25,637 nt of DNA from DATAQC01 sp038232455 (GTDB lineage Bacteria > Actinomycetota > Acidimicrobiia > Acidimicrobiales > AC-14), in NCBI GenBank assembly GCA_038232455.1, contig JBBSHU010000037.1, positions 1 through 25,637 of the forward strand, read 5' to 3'. Below, in pieces: positions 1-7,202 of this stretch (positions are counted from its first letter, which is position 1; every line of letters begins with the position of its first letter). The translations under genes and the position numbers were made by a program. The notes under the pieces are model-generated. The model worked only from the letters and a program-made list of their open reading frames with translations, was not told the origin of the DNA and ran no database searches.

Positions 1-43
1 CATATATAGGTAATACACCAACCAGCGACAGAACGCGAGCCTT

Positions 44-67
44 TGACCAGCACAAACGCGCTGGTCA
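44..67. repeat. Perfect 8-bp inverted repeat (stem-loop) in the left margin
   Basis: TGACCAGC at 44-51 is repeated inverted as GCTGGTCA at 60-67 around an 8-base loop. No T-run follows, so it is not a classical intrinsic terminator. It could end a transcript entering from the left or be a protein-binding site. The rest of 1-137 shows no gene I can support; the first 25 bases are unusually AT-rich for this window. Confidence 0.45.
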
Positions 68-137
68 GGGGCTTCTTTGGAAGAACGTTCCGAGCGGGCT
101 GGAGATCAGCTCATCGGGATAGCCCGGAAACTCCCGC

Positions 138-143
138 TAGCCT
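138..143 (+). promoter_or_regulatory. -10 box for the bL37 gene, leaderless type
   Basis: TAGCCT fits TAnnnT and is followed by exactly six bases and then the ATG at 150, so the transcription start would fall on or next to the start codon. No convincing -35 box or Shine-Dalgarno sequence is visible. The same spacing recurs upstream of several other genes in this window. Confidence 0.5.
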
Positions 144-149
144 GACGGG

Positions 150-233
150 ATGTCCAAGAAGACGAACAAGCGCAAGATCAAGGCCAAACGCAACAAGGCG
201 AACCACGGCAAGCGCCCCAACGCAGGCCGATAG
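150..233 (+). CDS. 50S ribosomal protein bL37 (27 aa)
   Basis: This tiny gene encodes 27 residues, very rich in Lys, Arg and Asn, with the C-terminal signature KANHGKRPNA (residues 16-25). That ending is, from memory, the hallmark of bL37, a 24-residue-class protein found in the large subunit of mycobacterial ribosomes and conserved across Actinobacteria, where it lies against rRNA. The length, basicity and short post-signature tail (Gly-Arg) all fit. The start is the only ATG and has a -10-like box six bases upstream with no Shine-Dalgarno sequence, so it is probably translated from a leaderless mRNA. The gene is short enough to be missed by automated callers. It lies just upstream of the prolyl oligopeptidase, whose open frame runs through it in a different register. 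Confidence 0.85.
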   Translation: MSKKTNKRKIKAKRNKANHGKRPNAGR

Positions 234-325
234 CCACCCCGCCCCTCCCCGTCTCCCAACCAGTCGTCCCGCCTGCGCCTGAAGCCCGGGTCGACGATGT
301 CGTCGAGACGCTGCACGGCACGCCG

Positions 326-2320
326 GTGGCCGACCCCTACCGCTGGCTGGAAGATGGTGACGACCCCGACACCGTCGCCTGGACACGGGCCCAGAACGAT
401 CGCACCAGGGCAGTGCTCGATGCTCTGCCCGCCCGAGCCGTCCTGCACGAGCGCCTGCTCGCGCTCCTCAGGGTCGGGACGGTCGGCGCACCGGCGGTGG
501 CCGGCGACCGTGTCTTCACCCTCGACCGTGAGGGCGTCCAGGACCAGGCCGTGGTCGTCGTCCGCAGCGCCGACGACGGCGGTGAGCCCCCCCGGCTGCT
601 GATCGACCCCCAGCGGTTGGCGTCCGACCACGCCGCGGCCGTGGACTGGTTCTCCCCCTCCCCTGACGGGCGGCTCCTGGCCTACGGGGTGTCGGAGGCG
701 GGGACCGAGCGGGGCACCCTGCGGATACTCGACATCGACGGCAACACCATGTTGGACGACGCCATCCCCAATGTCCGCCATCCGTCGGTGGCCTGGCTCC
801 CGGACGGCTCGGCCTTCGCCTACAGCCGCTTGCCCGACCCGTCCACGGTGCCCGAGGGCGACGACGGCTACTGGGAAACGGTGTGGTGGCACGAGGTGCA
901 GGGCCCGAGCGGCCCGGCGAGCGCGGTGGCCGGACAACGGGACAGCCTGGTGCTCGGCGATCTCGACCGCACTGCCCTGCCCATGGCCGTTGTGTCCCCG
1001 GACGGGCGCTGGCTCCTGCTCCACGTCCACCTGATGCCCACCCGCACCGACGTGATCCTCGTCGACCGCCACACCGGCACGCGCACGGTCGTCGTCGAAG
1101 GCCAGGAGGCCTCGACCTGGTGCCAGGTGGTGGGCGAACGCCTCTTCGCCGTCACCAACCTCGATGCCCCCCGGGGGCGGGTGATCGGCGCCTCGGTGCA
1201 CGATCCCGGCGTGGCCCGATGGACGACGCTCGTGCCCGAGTCCAGCGCCGTCATCGAGGCTGCCGTCGTGGCTGGAGGCTGGCTCCTCGTGGCCTCCACC
1301 GAACACGGTGTCTCCCGGCTCGACCGCTACCGCCTCGACGGCTCCGGGCCGACGAACGTCGCCCTTCCGGAGACGGGATCGATCGCGGGTCTCGATGCCG
1401 ACCCCGCTCACGAACAGGCCTTTCTCACCTTCACCTCCTTCACCCGACCCCCCAGCCTGTTGCGCTGGACGCCGACGGGGGGGATCGAGGCCTGGAGTCG
1501 TTACGAATCTCCAGTCGACCCGACCGCCTTCGTCACCGAGACGGTGACGTACGCCTCGACCGACGGCGTGTCAGTGCCGATGTTCGTCGTGCGGGCGTCC
1601 ACCACCACCCCGTCGCCGGAGACTCCTACCGTCCTGTCCGGCTACGGCGGGTTCGCCATCGTGTCGTCCCCGGGCTTCAGTCCCGGGCTGGTGTCGTTCT
1701 GCCAGGCCGGCGGCGTCTGCGCCGTAGCCGGCATCCGCGGGGGCGGCGAGTACGGCGAGGAGTGGCACCGGGCGGGGATGGGTGACCGCAAGCAGCAGGT
1801 GTTCGACGATTTCGCCGCTGCTGCCGACTGGCTCGTGGCCACAGGCCGTGCCAGCCGGGCGCGCCTGGCCATACGCGGGGGCTCGAACGGAGGTCTCCTG
1901 GTCGGCGCGGCCATCACCCAGCGGCCCGATCTCTGCCGGGCCGCGGTCTGCGCCGTCCCCCTGCTCGACATGCTCCGCTACCACCGCTTCCTCATAGGAG
2001 CCTTGTGGGTACCCGAATACGGCGACCCCGACAGCCCCGCCGGTTTCGCCACCCTCAGCGCCTATTCGCCGTACCACCACGTCGTCGACGGCACCCCGTA
2101 CCCGGCCGTCCTGGTGATGACCGCCGAGTCCGACTCGCGCGTCGACCCCATGCACGCTCGCAAGTTCACCGCCCGCCTTCAAGCGGCGACCGACGAGCCT
2201 GTCCTGCTTCGGATCGAGACCCGAGCCGGCCACGGGCAGGGAAAACCCGCATCGAAACAAGCCGACGAGCTGGCCGACAGCTGGTCATTCCTGGCGTGGC
2301 AGCTCGGACTCGACCTCTAA
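326..2320 (+). CDS. Prolyl oligopeptidase, S9 family (start uncertain)
   Basis: A serine peptidase of the S9A prolyl oligopeptidase family, which cleaves short peptides after proline, normally in the cytosol; no signal peptide is seen. The N-terminal half is the beta-propeller region and the C-terminal third the alpha/beta hydrolase. Numbered from GTG 326, the catalytic residues are Ser520 (GGSNGG, 518-523), Asp603 with substrate-binding Arg605 (ESDSRVDP) and His636 (AGHGQGK). The start is a problem: family-typical residues VETLHGTPV are encoded just upstream of 326, and the frame is open back to 146, but contains no ATG, GTG or TTG. Candidates are GTG 326, CTG 311, or a non-standard ATA at 230 that overlaps the bL37 stop. 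The gene ends nine bases from a convergent neighbour. Confidence 0.9.
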   Translation: MADPYRWLEDGDDPDTVAWTRAQNDRTRAVLDALPARAVLHERLLALLRVGTVGAPAVAGDRVFTLDREGVQDQAVVVVRSADDGGEPPRLLIDPQRLASDHAAAVDWFSPSPDGRLLAYGVSEAGTERGTLRILDIDGNTMLDDAIPNVRHPSVAWLPDGSAFAYSRLPDPSTVPEGDDGYWETVWWHEVQGPSGPASAVAGQRDSLVLGDLDRTALPMAVVSPDGRWLLLHVHLMPTRTDVILVDRHTGTRTVVVEGQEASTWCQVVGERLFAVTNLDAPRGRVIGASVHDPGVARWTTLVPESSAVIEAAVVAGGWLLVASTEHGVSRLDRYRLDGSGPTNVALPETGSIAGLDADPAHEQAFLTFTSFTRPPSLLRWTPTGGIEAWSRYESPVDPTAFVTETVTYASTDGVSVPMFVVRASTTTPSPETPTVLSGYGGFAIVSSPGFSPGLVSFCQAGGVCAVAGIRGGGEYGEEWHRAGMGDRKQQVFDDFAAAADWLVATGRASRARLAIRGGSNGGLLVGAAITQRPDLCRAAVCAVPLLDMLRYHRFLIGALWVPEYGDPDSPAGFATLSAYSPYHHVVDGTPYPAVLVMTAESDSRVDPMHARKFTARLQAATDEPVLLRIETRAGHGQGKPASKQADELADSWSFLAWQLGLDL

Positions 2321-2329
2321 GGTAGTTGC

Positions 2330-2605
2330 CTAGCGGCCGGCGAAGGCACGGGCGGGATGCACGTCGACGTTCGCAGGCAACTGGGCGGCGACGGCGTTGA
2401 TGGCTTCGGTGGCCACCGCCAACATCGGCCTCTGCAGTTCGTCGTCGTTCAGGCGACTGGCCAGTTCATAGACCGACGCGACGATGGAGATGTCGCGGAA
2501 GTAGGGGTCGGGGTCGGGACCGGGATCGGGCTTCTCGTTGATCTGGGTGAAAATCGGGAAGCATTGCTTGGTGCCATCGGACATCGTAAAGCAGAACTCG
2601 AACAT
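2330..2605 (-). CDS. Hypothetical protein, 91 aa
   Basis: I do not recognise this protein. It starts MFEFCFTMSDGTKQCFPIF, with Cys at positions 5 and 15, followed by an acidic proline-rich linker (PDPGPDPDP) and a C-terminal half that looks helical. The ATG at 2605 is supported by a strong Shine-Dalgarno sequence, AAGGAG at 2617-2612, six bases upstream. That is unlike most of its neighbours, which appear leaderless, so this gene may be expressed differently or have been acquired. It stands alone, convergent with the prolyl oligopeptidase and divergent from the TIM-barrel gene. No signal peptide or membrane segment is visible. Confidence 0.7.
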   Translation of the reverse strand: MFEFCFTMSDGTKQCFPIFTQINEKPDPGPDPDPYFRDISIVASVYELASRLNDDELQRPMLAVATEAINAVAAQLPANVDVHPARAFAGR

Positions 2606-2611
2606 GTCACT

Positions 2612-2617
2612 CTCCTT
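2612..2617 (-). promoter_or_regulatory. Shine-Dalgarno sequence of the 91-aa gene
   Basis: AAGGAG on the minus strand, with six bases to the ATG at 2605. It fixes the start of this gene and is one of the few canonical ribosome-binding sites in the window. Confidence 0.75.
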
Positions 2618-2708
2618 TTCGAGATGAGTCGGCCGCACCTTGCCGCCGACACTCCTAGGAGCGAGACGGGCCCTCGGTGATACGCCGGGGGAGCAACACC
2701 GTCGGTTT

Positions 2709-2748
2709 TGACCCCTTCTAGCGGTCAGATCGCCACTAGGGGTCAGAT
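2709..2748. repeat. Direct and inverted repeats resembling an insertion-sequence end
   Basis: TAGnGGTCAGAT occurs twice in the same direction, at 2719-2730 and 2737-2748, with an 18-bp period. An inverted pair, TGACCCCT at 2709-2716 and AGGGGTCA at 2738-2745, overlaps the second copy. Arrays of GGTCAGAT-type repeats remind me of the ends of IS21-family elements, where the transposase binds several repeats, but no transposase gene is present, so this would be a remnant. It could also be an operator. The surrounding spacer 2606-2845 otherwise holds only the upstream signals of its two flanking genes and a CTCCTAGGAG palindrome at 2652-2661. Confidence 0.5.
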
Positions 2749-2845
2749 TCAAGAAGGATTTTGCCGACGGGAGGGCGAATTCAACGGCCGAGGGAGCCGG
2801 TTCACGTCACCTTGGGGGGACGGCATTCGGTAGCCCGCCTTACCG

Positions 2846-3895
2846 ATGCCTGCCGAAACCGCCTCTCCGCCGATGTCCGACGCCCACGCCGCCACCCCGG
2901 GCGGACGGCTCTGCGCCGTGTGGCCGGCGCGCCGACAACGACTGGTGGCCACGATCTGCCTGGGGGCGTCGATCAGCCTGGCCACATTCGGCCTGGCCGC
3001 GGCGGCCGGGCGGCTGTCGGGGTTGCCCGACGGCGTGACGGCAGGATCGATCCCCCGGGTCCTGCCCCGCAGCCTGCCCTACGGCAAAGGCATGTGGATC
3101 TGGCAGCCCGAGAAGACCGAGAACAACGACGCCGGGGCCATCGTGGCGCGAGCCCTCGATCTCGGTCTGACCCACCTCTACGTACGAACCGGTTCGTCGT
3201 GGGACGGCTTCTACGCCGGCGACTTCCTGAACCGCATCCTCCCCGCCGCCCACGCCGCGGGGATCCGGGTGTACGGGTGGGACTTCCCCCGCCTGATCTC
3301 CACCCCCGACGACGTGGCCCGCGCCGCCGCGGCGGTGGACTACCGCACCCCGGACGGCCACCACATCGACGGCTTTGCCGCCGACATCGAGACCGCCGAC
3401 GAAGGCACCCATATCAGCGCCGACGCCGCTGACGCCTACGGCGACGCCCTCCGTCAGGCCGCGGGCCCGGCCGTCCCCCTCGTAGCCGTCGTACCCCGGC
3501 CCTCGACCCATACCGCGGAGATCTCGTACCCGTACGCCCAGGTCGTCGCCCGCTTCGACGCCGTGGCGCCCATGGTCTACTGGTTGAACCGGGAGCCCGG
3601 GTCCGACGTGGCCGGGGCGCTCGCCGACCTGCGGGGGTACGGCAAGCCCGTGTTCCCGGTAGGCCAGGCCTACGACGGAGGCCCCGAGGGCGGTCGTCCC
3701 GGTGTACCGCCCCCGGCGGAGCTACTCCGGTTCTTCGAGGTGTCCTACGACGAGGGGGCCGAGGGTGTGTCGTTCTGGTCGTGGCAGGAGGCCGACCAAC
3801 AGGCATTCGACACGATTCGAGACGCTCCCGAGTTCCGGTCCCATGTCACCGGGTCCGGGAGGACCATCCGGGTCGGGCTCGCCCACCCCAAGTAG
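2846..3895 (+). CDS. Exported TIM-barrel, glycoside-hydrolase-like protein
   Basis: A 349-residue protein with a Pro/Arg-rich start, a hydrophobic segment at about residues 33-55 (signal peptide or anchor) and a globular domain from about residue 78. The domain has features of a TIM-barrel glycosidase-like fold: GKGMWIWQPE near 80-89, GIRVYGWDFPR at 139-149, an acidic pair in FAADIETADEG with Asp180 and Glu182, and FWSWQEAD close to the end. A DxE pair on a barrel strand is reminiscent of GH25 lysozymes and related families, so a cell-wall or polysaccharide target is possible, but this is inference. It is followed 126 bp later by an M23 peptidase gene that has its own promoter. ATG 2873 is an alternative start. 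Confidence 0.65.
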   Translation: MPAETASPPMSDAHAATPGGRLCAVWPARRQRLVATICLGASISLATFGLAAAAGRLSGLPDGVTAGSIPRVLPRSLPYGKGMWIWQPEKTENNDAGAIVARALDLGLTHLYVRTGSSWDGFYAGDFLNRILPAAHAAGIRVYGWDFPRLISTPDDVARAAAAVDYRTPDGHHIDGFAADIETADEGTHISADAADAYGDALRQAAGPAVPLVAVVPRPSTHTAEISYPYAQVVARFDAVAPMVYWLNREPGSDVAGALADLRGYGKPVFPVGQAYDGGPEGGRPGVPPPAELLRFFEVSYDEGAEGVSFWSWQEADQQAFDTIRDAPEFRSHVTGSGRTIRVGLAHPK

Positions 3896-3937
3896 GCCCT
3901 CCGACCCTCGAGAGACCGGTCCGAGCCCTGTCACCTA

Positions 3938-3977
3938 TGTTGGTCGTGTTGTCAGTGTTGCGGATGTTGTCTACGCT
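3938..3977 (+). promoter_or_regulatory. Sigma-70-type promoter within a four-fold 9-bp repeat
   Basis: TTGTCA at 3949-3954 (5 of 6 to the -35 consensus), a 17-bp spacer, and TACGCT at 3972-3977 as -10 predict a start near 3984 and a leader of roughly 38 bases for the M23 gene. TGTTG repeats four times at exact 9-bp spacing, at 3938, 3947, 3956 and 3965, covering the -35 and the spacer. This placement would suit an activator or repressor binding tandem sites. The identity of such a regulator is unknown. Confidence 0.65.
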
Positions 3978-4021
3978 TCCGTCAGCCTGGCCGGTGTCGC
4001 GCCGGCTGGTCGTTCGACGTC

Positions 4022-5251
4022 GTGTTCTCCCGAACCCCGCCTCACACCCATGCTGTGCGCCCCCCTGCCCGGCGGCGCCCCCCCTGGGTACGGCCGCGCC
4101 CGGCGAGCGTCGTCACCCTCGTCCTGGGCCTTGTGGCCATGGGCTCTGGGGTGGCTCCGGGGGCCCGGGCCGACGATCGCGACGCCACCCGACAGAAGCA
4201 GCAGGAGGTGCAGGCCCAGCTCAATCTGGCCAAGGCCACCGACGCCGGGGTGCAGGCGGAGTTGAACCGGCTCAACCAGGCGGTGGCCGCCCAGAAGGCT
4301 CGGGCCGACGGCGCCCACCAGGCCGAGCTGGTGGCCCTGGCCGGGGTGCAGACCGCGACGGCACGGCTGACTGCCATCGACACCCGGGTCCAGGGTCTGC
4401 GCCAGGAGCTTTCCCGGCGCGCCGTGCAGGCCTACACCGACCCCTCCAGCCAAGGTGGCTTCGTGGCCCTCACTCGAGCCTCGACCTTCGACGAGGCCGC
4501 CCATCGCCAGGCCCTGCTCGATCTCGTCCAGTCGACCACGACCGGGGCCGTCGAGGGCATTCGAAGCACCCGCCAGGACCAGGCCGAGGCCACCAAGGCG
4601 CTCCAGGCGGCCGAGAAGGTCGCCCGCCAGCGGGCGTCGGCGGAGGCCGACCGCACCAAGGAGCTGCAGGCGTCACAGGCCGCTCAGCAGGCCGCCCATG
4701 CCGAGCTGGCCAAGCGCATCGCCCGCCTCGAGGCCGAGAGCGCCGAGTTGAACAGTCATCAGGCCGAACTGGAGAACCTCATACGCCAGCGGTCGGCCGC
4801 CGTTGCCGCGACGATCGCGCCGAGCAGTGGCACCCCGCCGGTCGCAGCCGGGACCCAGGTGGGCAGCGGGCCGGCCTCGTCGGCCGGGATGATCTGGCCC
4901 CTCCACGGTCCCGTCACCACCGAGTTCGGGGCCAACGGCGGCCACCCGGGCATCGACATCGCCGCGCCCAACGCCACGCCCATCGCCGCGGCCAAGGCCG
5001 GCACGGTCGTGTTCTCCGGACCCAACGACGGCTATGGCAATTACGTGTGCATCGACCACGGCGGCGGCCTGTCCACGTGCTACGCCCACCAGTCGCGCAT
5101 CGCCGCCGGTGAGGGCCAGAGGGTCGGCCAGGGCGAGATCATCGGGTTCGAAGGCTCCACGGGCAACTCCACCGGCCCCCACCTCCACTACGAGGTCCGC
5201 GTCGACGGGGTGGTCCAGAACCCCCGCAACTACGAGTCGGGCAACCCGTAA
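4022..5251 (+). CDS. Secreted coiled-coil M23 peptidase (murein hydrolase type)
   Basis: A 409-residue envelope protein. Residues 29-50 form a signal sequence ending in ARA, with predicted cleavage after residue 50. Residues about 52-262 are Ala/Gln/Glu-rich helix of coiled-coil character, and a short Ser/Gly/Pro linker leads to a LytM/M23 metallopeptidase domain (about 287-405). The zinc and catalytic residues are all present: His308 and Asp312 (HPGID), His356 (CYAH), and His387 and His389 (GPHLHYE). Such coiled-coil plus LytM proteins cut peptidoglycan cross-links or activate amidases during division (EnvC/RipC-like architecture). No ftsEX genes are in the window. The start is GTG, chosen because it precedes the signal peptide and lies behind the promoter at 3949-3977. 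The stop is ten bases from that of a convergent gene. Confidence 0.88.
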   Translation: MFSRTPPHTHAVRPPARRRPPWVRPRPASVVTLVLGLVAMGSGVAPGARADDRDATRQKQQEVQAQLNLAKATDAGVQAELNRLNQAVAAQKARADGAHQAELVALAGVQTATARLTAIDTRVQGLRQELSRRAVQAYTDPSSQGGFVALTRASTFDEAAHRQALLDLVQSTTTGAVEGIRSTRQDQAEATKALQAAEKVARQRASAEADRTKELQASQAAQQAAHAELAKRIARLEAESAELNSHQAELENLIRQRSAAVAATIAPSSGTPPVAAGTQVGSGPASSAGMIWPLHGPVTTEFGANGGHPGIDIAAPNATPIAAAKAGTVVFSGPNDGYGNYVCIDHGGGLSTCYAHQSRIAAGEGQRVGQGEIIGFEGSTGNSTGPHLHYEVRVDGVVQNPRNYESGNP

Positions 5252-5261
5252 CGATTTGACC

Positions 5262-6149
5262 TCACCGTGCTATCTGGTCGGGCGAGCGGAGCCACTCCGA
5301 CCATCCCCACCCGTTGATGTCGCCGATCGAGTACGAGCACAGCGCCCGGATCAGCACCCCGGCGTGCGGCCCGGCACCGTCGAGGGGCACCGGGGCCAGG
5401 GCCAGAGGTACGACGCCGACCTCGACGTCGCCCAGGGTCAGGTCGGCCGAGGCGGGCAGTCCGTCGTGGCCCCACGTCGTGTCGAGGGAGCCGGTCGTCT
5501 CCTCCGGCCCCGACTCCTGGGATCCTTCGCCCGACGGCCAGGTGCTTACCCGGCCTGGGCACCGGGCGGCCACGGCCGTGCCGTCGTCGAAGGTCGCACC
5601 CAGCGCCCACCACCGTGGGTCCCGCCACACAGGCGGCCCCCAGGCGTGGGTGTACCAGCCCGTCCCGTCGAGGGTCAGACGCTCGGCGCCCACCAGCACG
5701 TCACCGTGCACCACGGCGGGCTGGACATAGCCGGGCTGGGGAAGCGGGCGGGCCGAGGACTGCATCTCCCACTCGAGGTCGAGGCCCAGCGCCGTCGGGT
5801 CTCCGCGTTCGTCGCCCCACGCCCGGGCGGGATCGTCAATGGCCACGGCGAAGGCCTCCAGCCCGGCGCTCCAGTGCTGGAAAGGTGTCTCGCAGATAAC
5901 CTGGGCCCACAGGCCGTCGCCGCGTACTTCGAGCTCGCGACCCCGGGGGGCCTCGACGTCGTGGTCGCGGACGACGACCACGGGCCGGCCAGGCCGGGCC
6001 AGGTAGGCCCAGTACCAGGCCCGTCGCCGCGTCGGGTGCAGAGCCAACCGCACGAATCCCCCGAGGGCACCGCTACCGGCGGCGAAGTCGAACGACCACG
6101 ATTCCTCCCAGTCGGTCTCGGGGCCGGGTTGATGACGACGCTCGTCCAC
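5262..6149 (-). CDS. Lipocalin-like (AttH/CrtC-type) hypothetical protein
   Basis: A 295-residue protein with no signal peptide, rich in Trp and in alternating beta-strand patterns. The segment HAWGP (168-172) followed by a Trp-rich stretch and FDDGT resembles a motif seen in two-domain lipocalin-like proteins related to hydroxyneurosporene synthase and AttH, several of which act on or bind hydrophobic molecules. That placement is from motif memory only and the function is unknown. GTG 6149 is preferred because a TACCGT box (6162-6157) ends seven bases upstream and overlaps the alternative GTG at 6158. It is divergent from the SCP2-like gene, which also has hydrophobic-ligand character, so the two might share a lipid-related role. 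Confidence 0.65.
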   Translation of the reverse strand: MDERRHQPGPETDWEESWSFDFAAGSGALGGFVRLALHPTRRRAWYWAYLARPGRPVVVVRDHDVEAPRGRELEVRGDGLWAQVICETPFQHWSAGLEAFAVAIDDPARAWGDERGDPTALGLDLEWEMQSSARPLPQPGYVQPAVVHGDVLVGAERLTLDGTGWYTHAWGPPVWRDPRWWALGATFDDGTAVAARCPGRVSTWPSGEGSQESGPEETTGSLDTTWGHDGLPASADLTLGDVEVGVVPLALAPVPLDGAGPHAGVLIRALCSYSIGDINGWGWSEWLRSPDQIAR

Positions 6150-6156
6150 CGCGGGC

Positions 6157-6204
6157 ACGGTACCCGGGGGATCAGAACGATGACTACTGGATCCCGGGGA
6201 TAAT
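6157..6204. promoter_or_regulatory. Divergent leaderless promoters
   Basis: On the minus strand TACCGT (6162-6157) ends seven bases before GTG 6149. On the plus strand GATAAT (6199-6204, 5 of 6 to TATAAT) ends six bases before GTG 6211. Both imply mRNAs beginning at or next to the start codon. No clear -35 boxes are seen. Confidence 0.5.
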
Positions 6205-6210
6205 GGTGGC

Positions 6211-6597
6211 GTGATCCGGTTCCTCAGCCCGGAATGGCTGGCCGCCCTGGGGGCGGCCGCAGCCGGGAACGAGCGCCTCTGTCAGGCCGCCGCCGACATC
6301 GACCTCACCGTCCGTCAGGTGGTGCGGGGCGGCCCGGACGGTGACGTGTCCTATTCGCTGAGACTGGCCCACGGCAGCGCCTCGGTGACCACCGGTGGGG
6401 ACGACGCCGACATCGAGGTGGTGCAGGACTACGGCACGGCGGCCGCCATCAGCAGGGGCGACCTCACCCCGGCGGCCGCCTTTGCGGCCGGACGCCTCAA
6501 GCTCGGCGGTCAGGTCGGCCGGCTCATGCGTCATGGCAATGTGGCCGTCGGGCTGGGCGACGTGTTCGGTTCCCTGCGGGCCTCCACCTCGTACTGA
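6211..6597 (+). CDS. SCP2-type sterol/lipid-binding-domain protein
   Basis: A 128-residue protein starting MIRFLSPEWLAAL and containing a domain that resembles SCP2 (sterol carrier protein 2): an amphipathic N-terminal helix, alternating strands through VTTGGDDADIEVV, and a helix leading to GRLKLGGQVGRLM, the typical SCP2 segment in which a small pocket is closed. Actinobacterial relatives bind fatty acyl chains or sterol-like lipids, often beside lipid-degradation genes; the ligand here is unknown. GTG start six bases after GATAAT, no Shine-Dalgarno sequence, so probably leaderless. It likely forms a two-gene unit with the DnaJ-domain gene 38 bp downstream. Confidence 0.7.
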   Translation: MIRFLSPEWLAALGAAAAGNERLCQAAADIDLTVRQVVRGGPDGDVSYSLRLAHGSASVTTGGDDADIEVVQDYGTAAAISRGDLTPAAAFAAGRLKLGGQVGRLMRHGNVAVGLGDVFGSLRASTSY

Positions 6598-6635
6598 TGG
6601 GCCCGACCGGATGACGGCCGCGGCGGGCTGACGGG

Positions 6636-7196
6636 ATGGGCCATTACGAGGAGCTCGGCGTCGCCCACTCCGCCACCCACGACGAGATCAAGCGGGCCTA
6701 CCACCGGGCCGCCCGACGCCACCATCCGGACGCACACAGCCAGGCGTCGGCCGCCATCCAGGACTCGGCCCGGCGCACGATGGTCGAGATCAACGCCGCC
6801 TGGGCCGTCCTCGGGGATCCGGACCAGCGACGTCGATACGACGCCGAGCTCGCTCCCCCGCCTGCTCCCTCGCCGACGACAACGCCGGGCCGGAGCGACG
6901 CAGCCGTGTCACCATCGGGGTACCCGGACTGGTTCGATCCCGAAGAGACGGTGCCTGCGGCCCACCTGGAAGAAGACGTCCACCAGGGGCCGCCCGGCCG
7001 GGGTGAGCTGCTCGTGTTCGTTCCCGTCGGCCTGGCCGCCCTGACGGTGGCTGCGTTCGCGTTCGCCATGGTGCTCCAATGGCCGGGGCTGTTCGTGCTG
7101 TCCTTCGCTCTCGTTCCCCTGACTTTGGTCAGCTTCCTGGCCGCTCCCTTCGTGGCCATGGCCACCCGGGTCCGGACGCCGCCCGCCGGCGACTGA
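6636..7196 (+). CDS. DnaJ-domain membrane protein
   Basis: A 186-residue protein. Residues 3-70 are a J-domain with the HPD tripeptide at 30-32, which stimulates the ATPase of DnaK (Hsp70), and the usual RRRYD near the end of the domain. A low-complexity Pro/Ser linker follows, then two hydrophobic segments at about 128-150 and 152-175 that probably span the membrane. There is no Gly/Phe-rich or zinc-finger region, so it is not the housekeeping DnaJ but a specialised, membrane-tethered J-protein that would recruit Hsp70 to the inner face of the membrane. It is 38 bp downstream of the SCP2-like gene and ends six bases from the convergent mdh stop. Confidence 0.85.
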   Translation: MGHYEELGVAHSATHDEIKRAYHRAARRHHPDAHSQASAAIQDSARRTMVEINAAWAVLGDPDQRRRYDAELAPPPAPSPTTTPGRSDAAVSPSGYPDWFDPEETVPAAHLEEDVHQGPPGRGELLVFVPVGLAALTVAAFAFAMVLQWPGLFVLSFALVPLTLVSFLAAPFVAMATRVRTPPAGD

Positions 7197-7202
7197 GGGT
7201 CC

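Noticed and set aside
137..1411. A minus-strand open frame of 424 codons
   Set aside because: Antisense shadow of bL37 and the prolyl oligopeptidase, with no recognisable domain.
3907..3925. An interrupted palindrome around GACCGGTC as a terminator for the TIM-barrel gene
   Set aside because: The stem is imperfect and is not followed by a T-run, so it is not convincing.
5034..6203. A plus-strand open frame of 389 codons
   Set aside because: Overlaps the end of the M23 gene and is antisense to the lipocalin-like gene; the minus-strand frame has the protein-like Trp and beta-strand patterns and a plausible promoter.
6930..6960. A GGTTCGATCCC string resembling a tRNA T-loop
   Set aside because: It is inside the DnaJ-domain coding sequence and no acceptor or anticodon stem can be formed around it.
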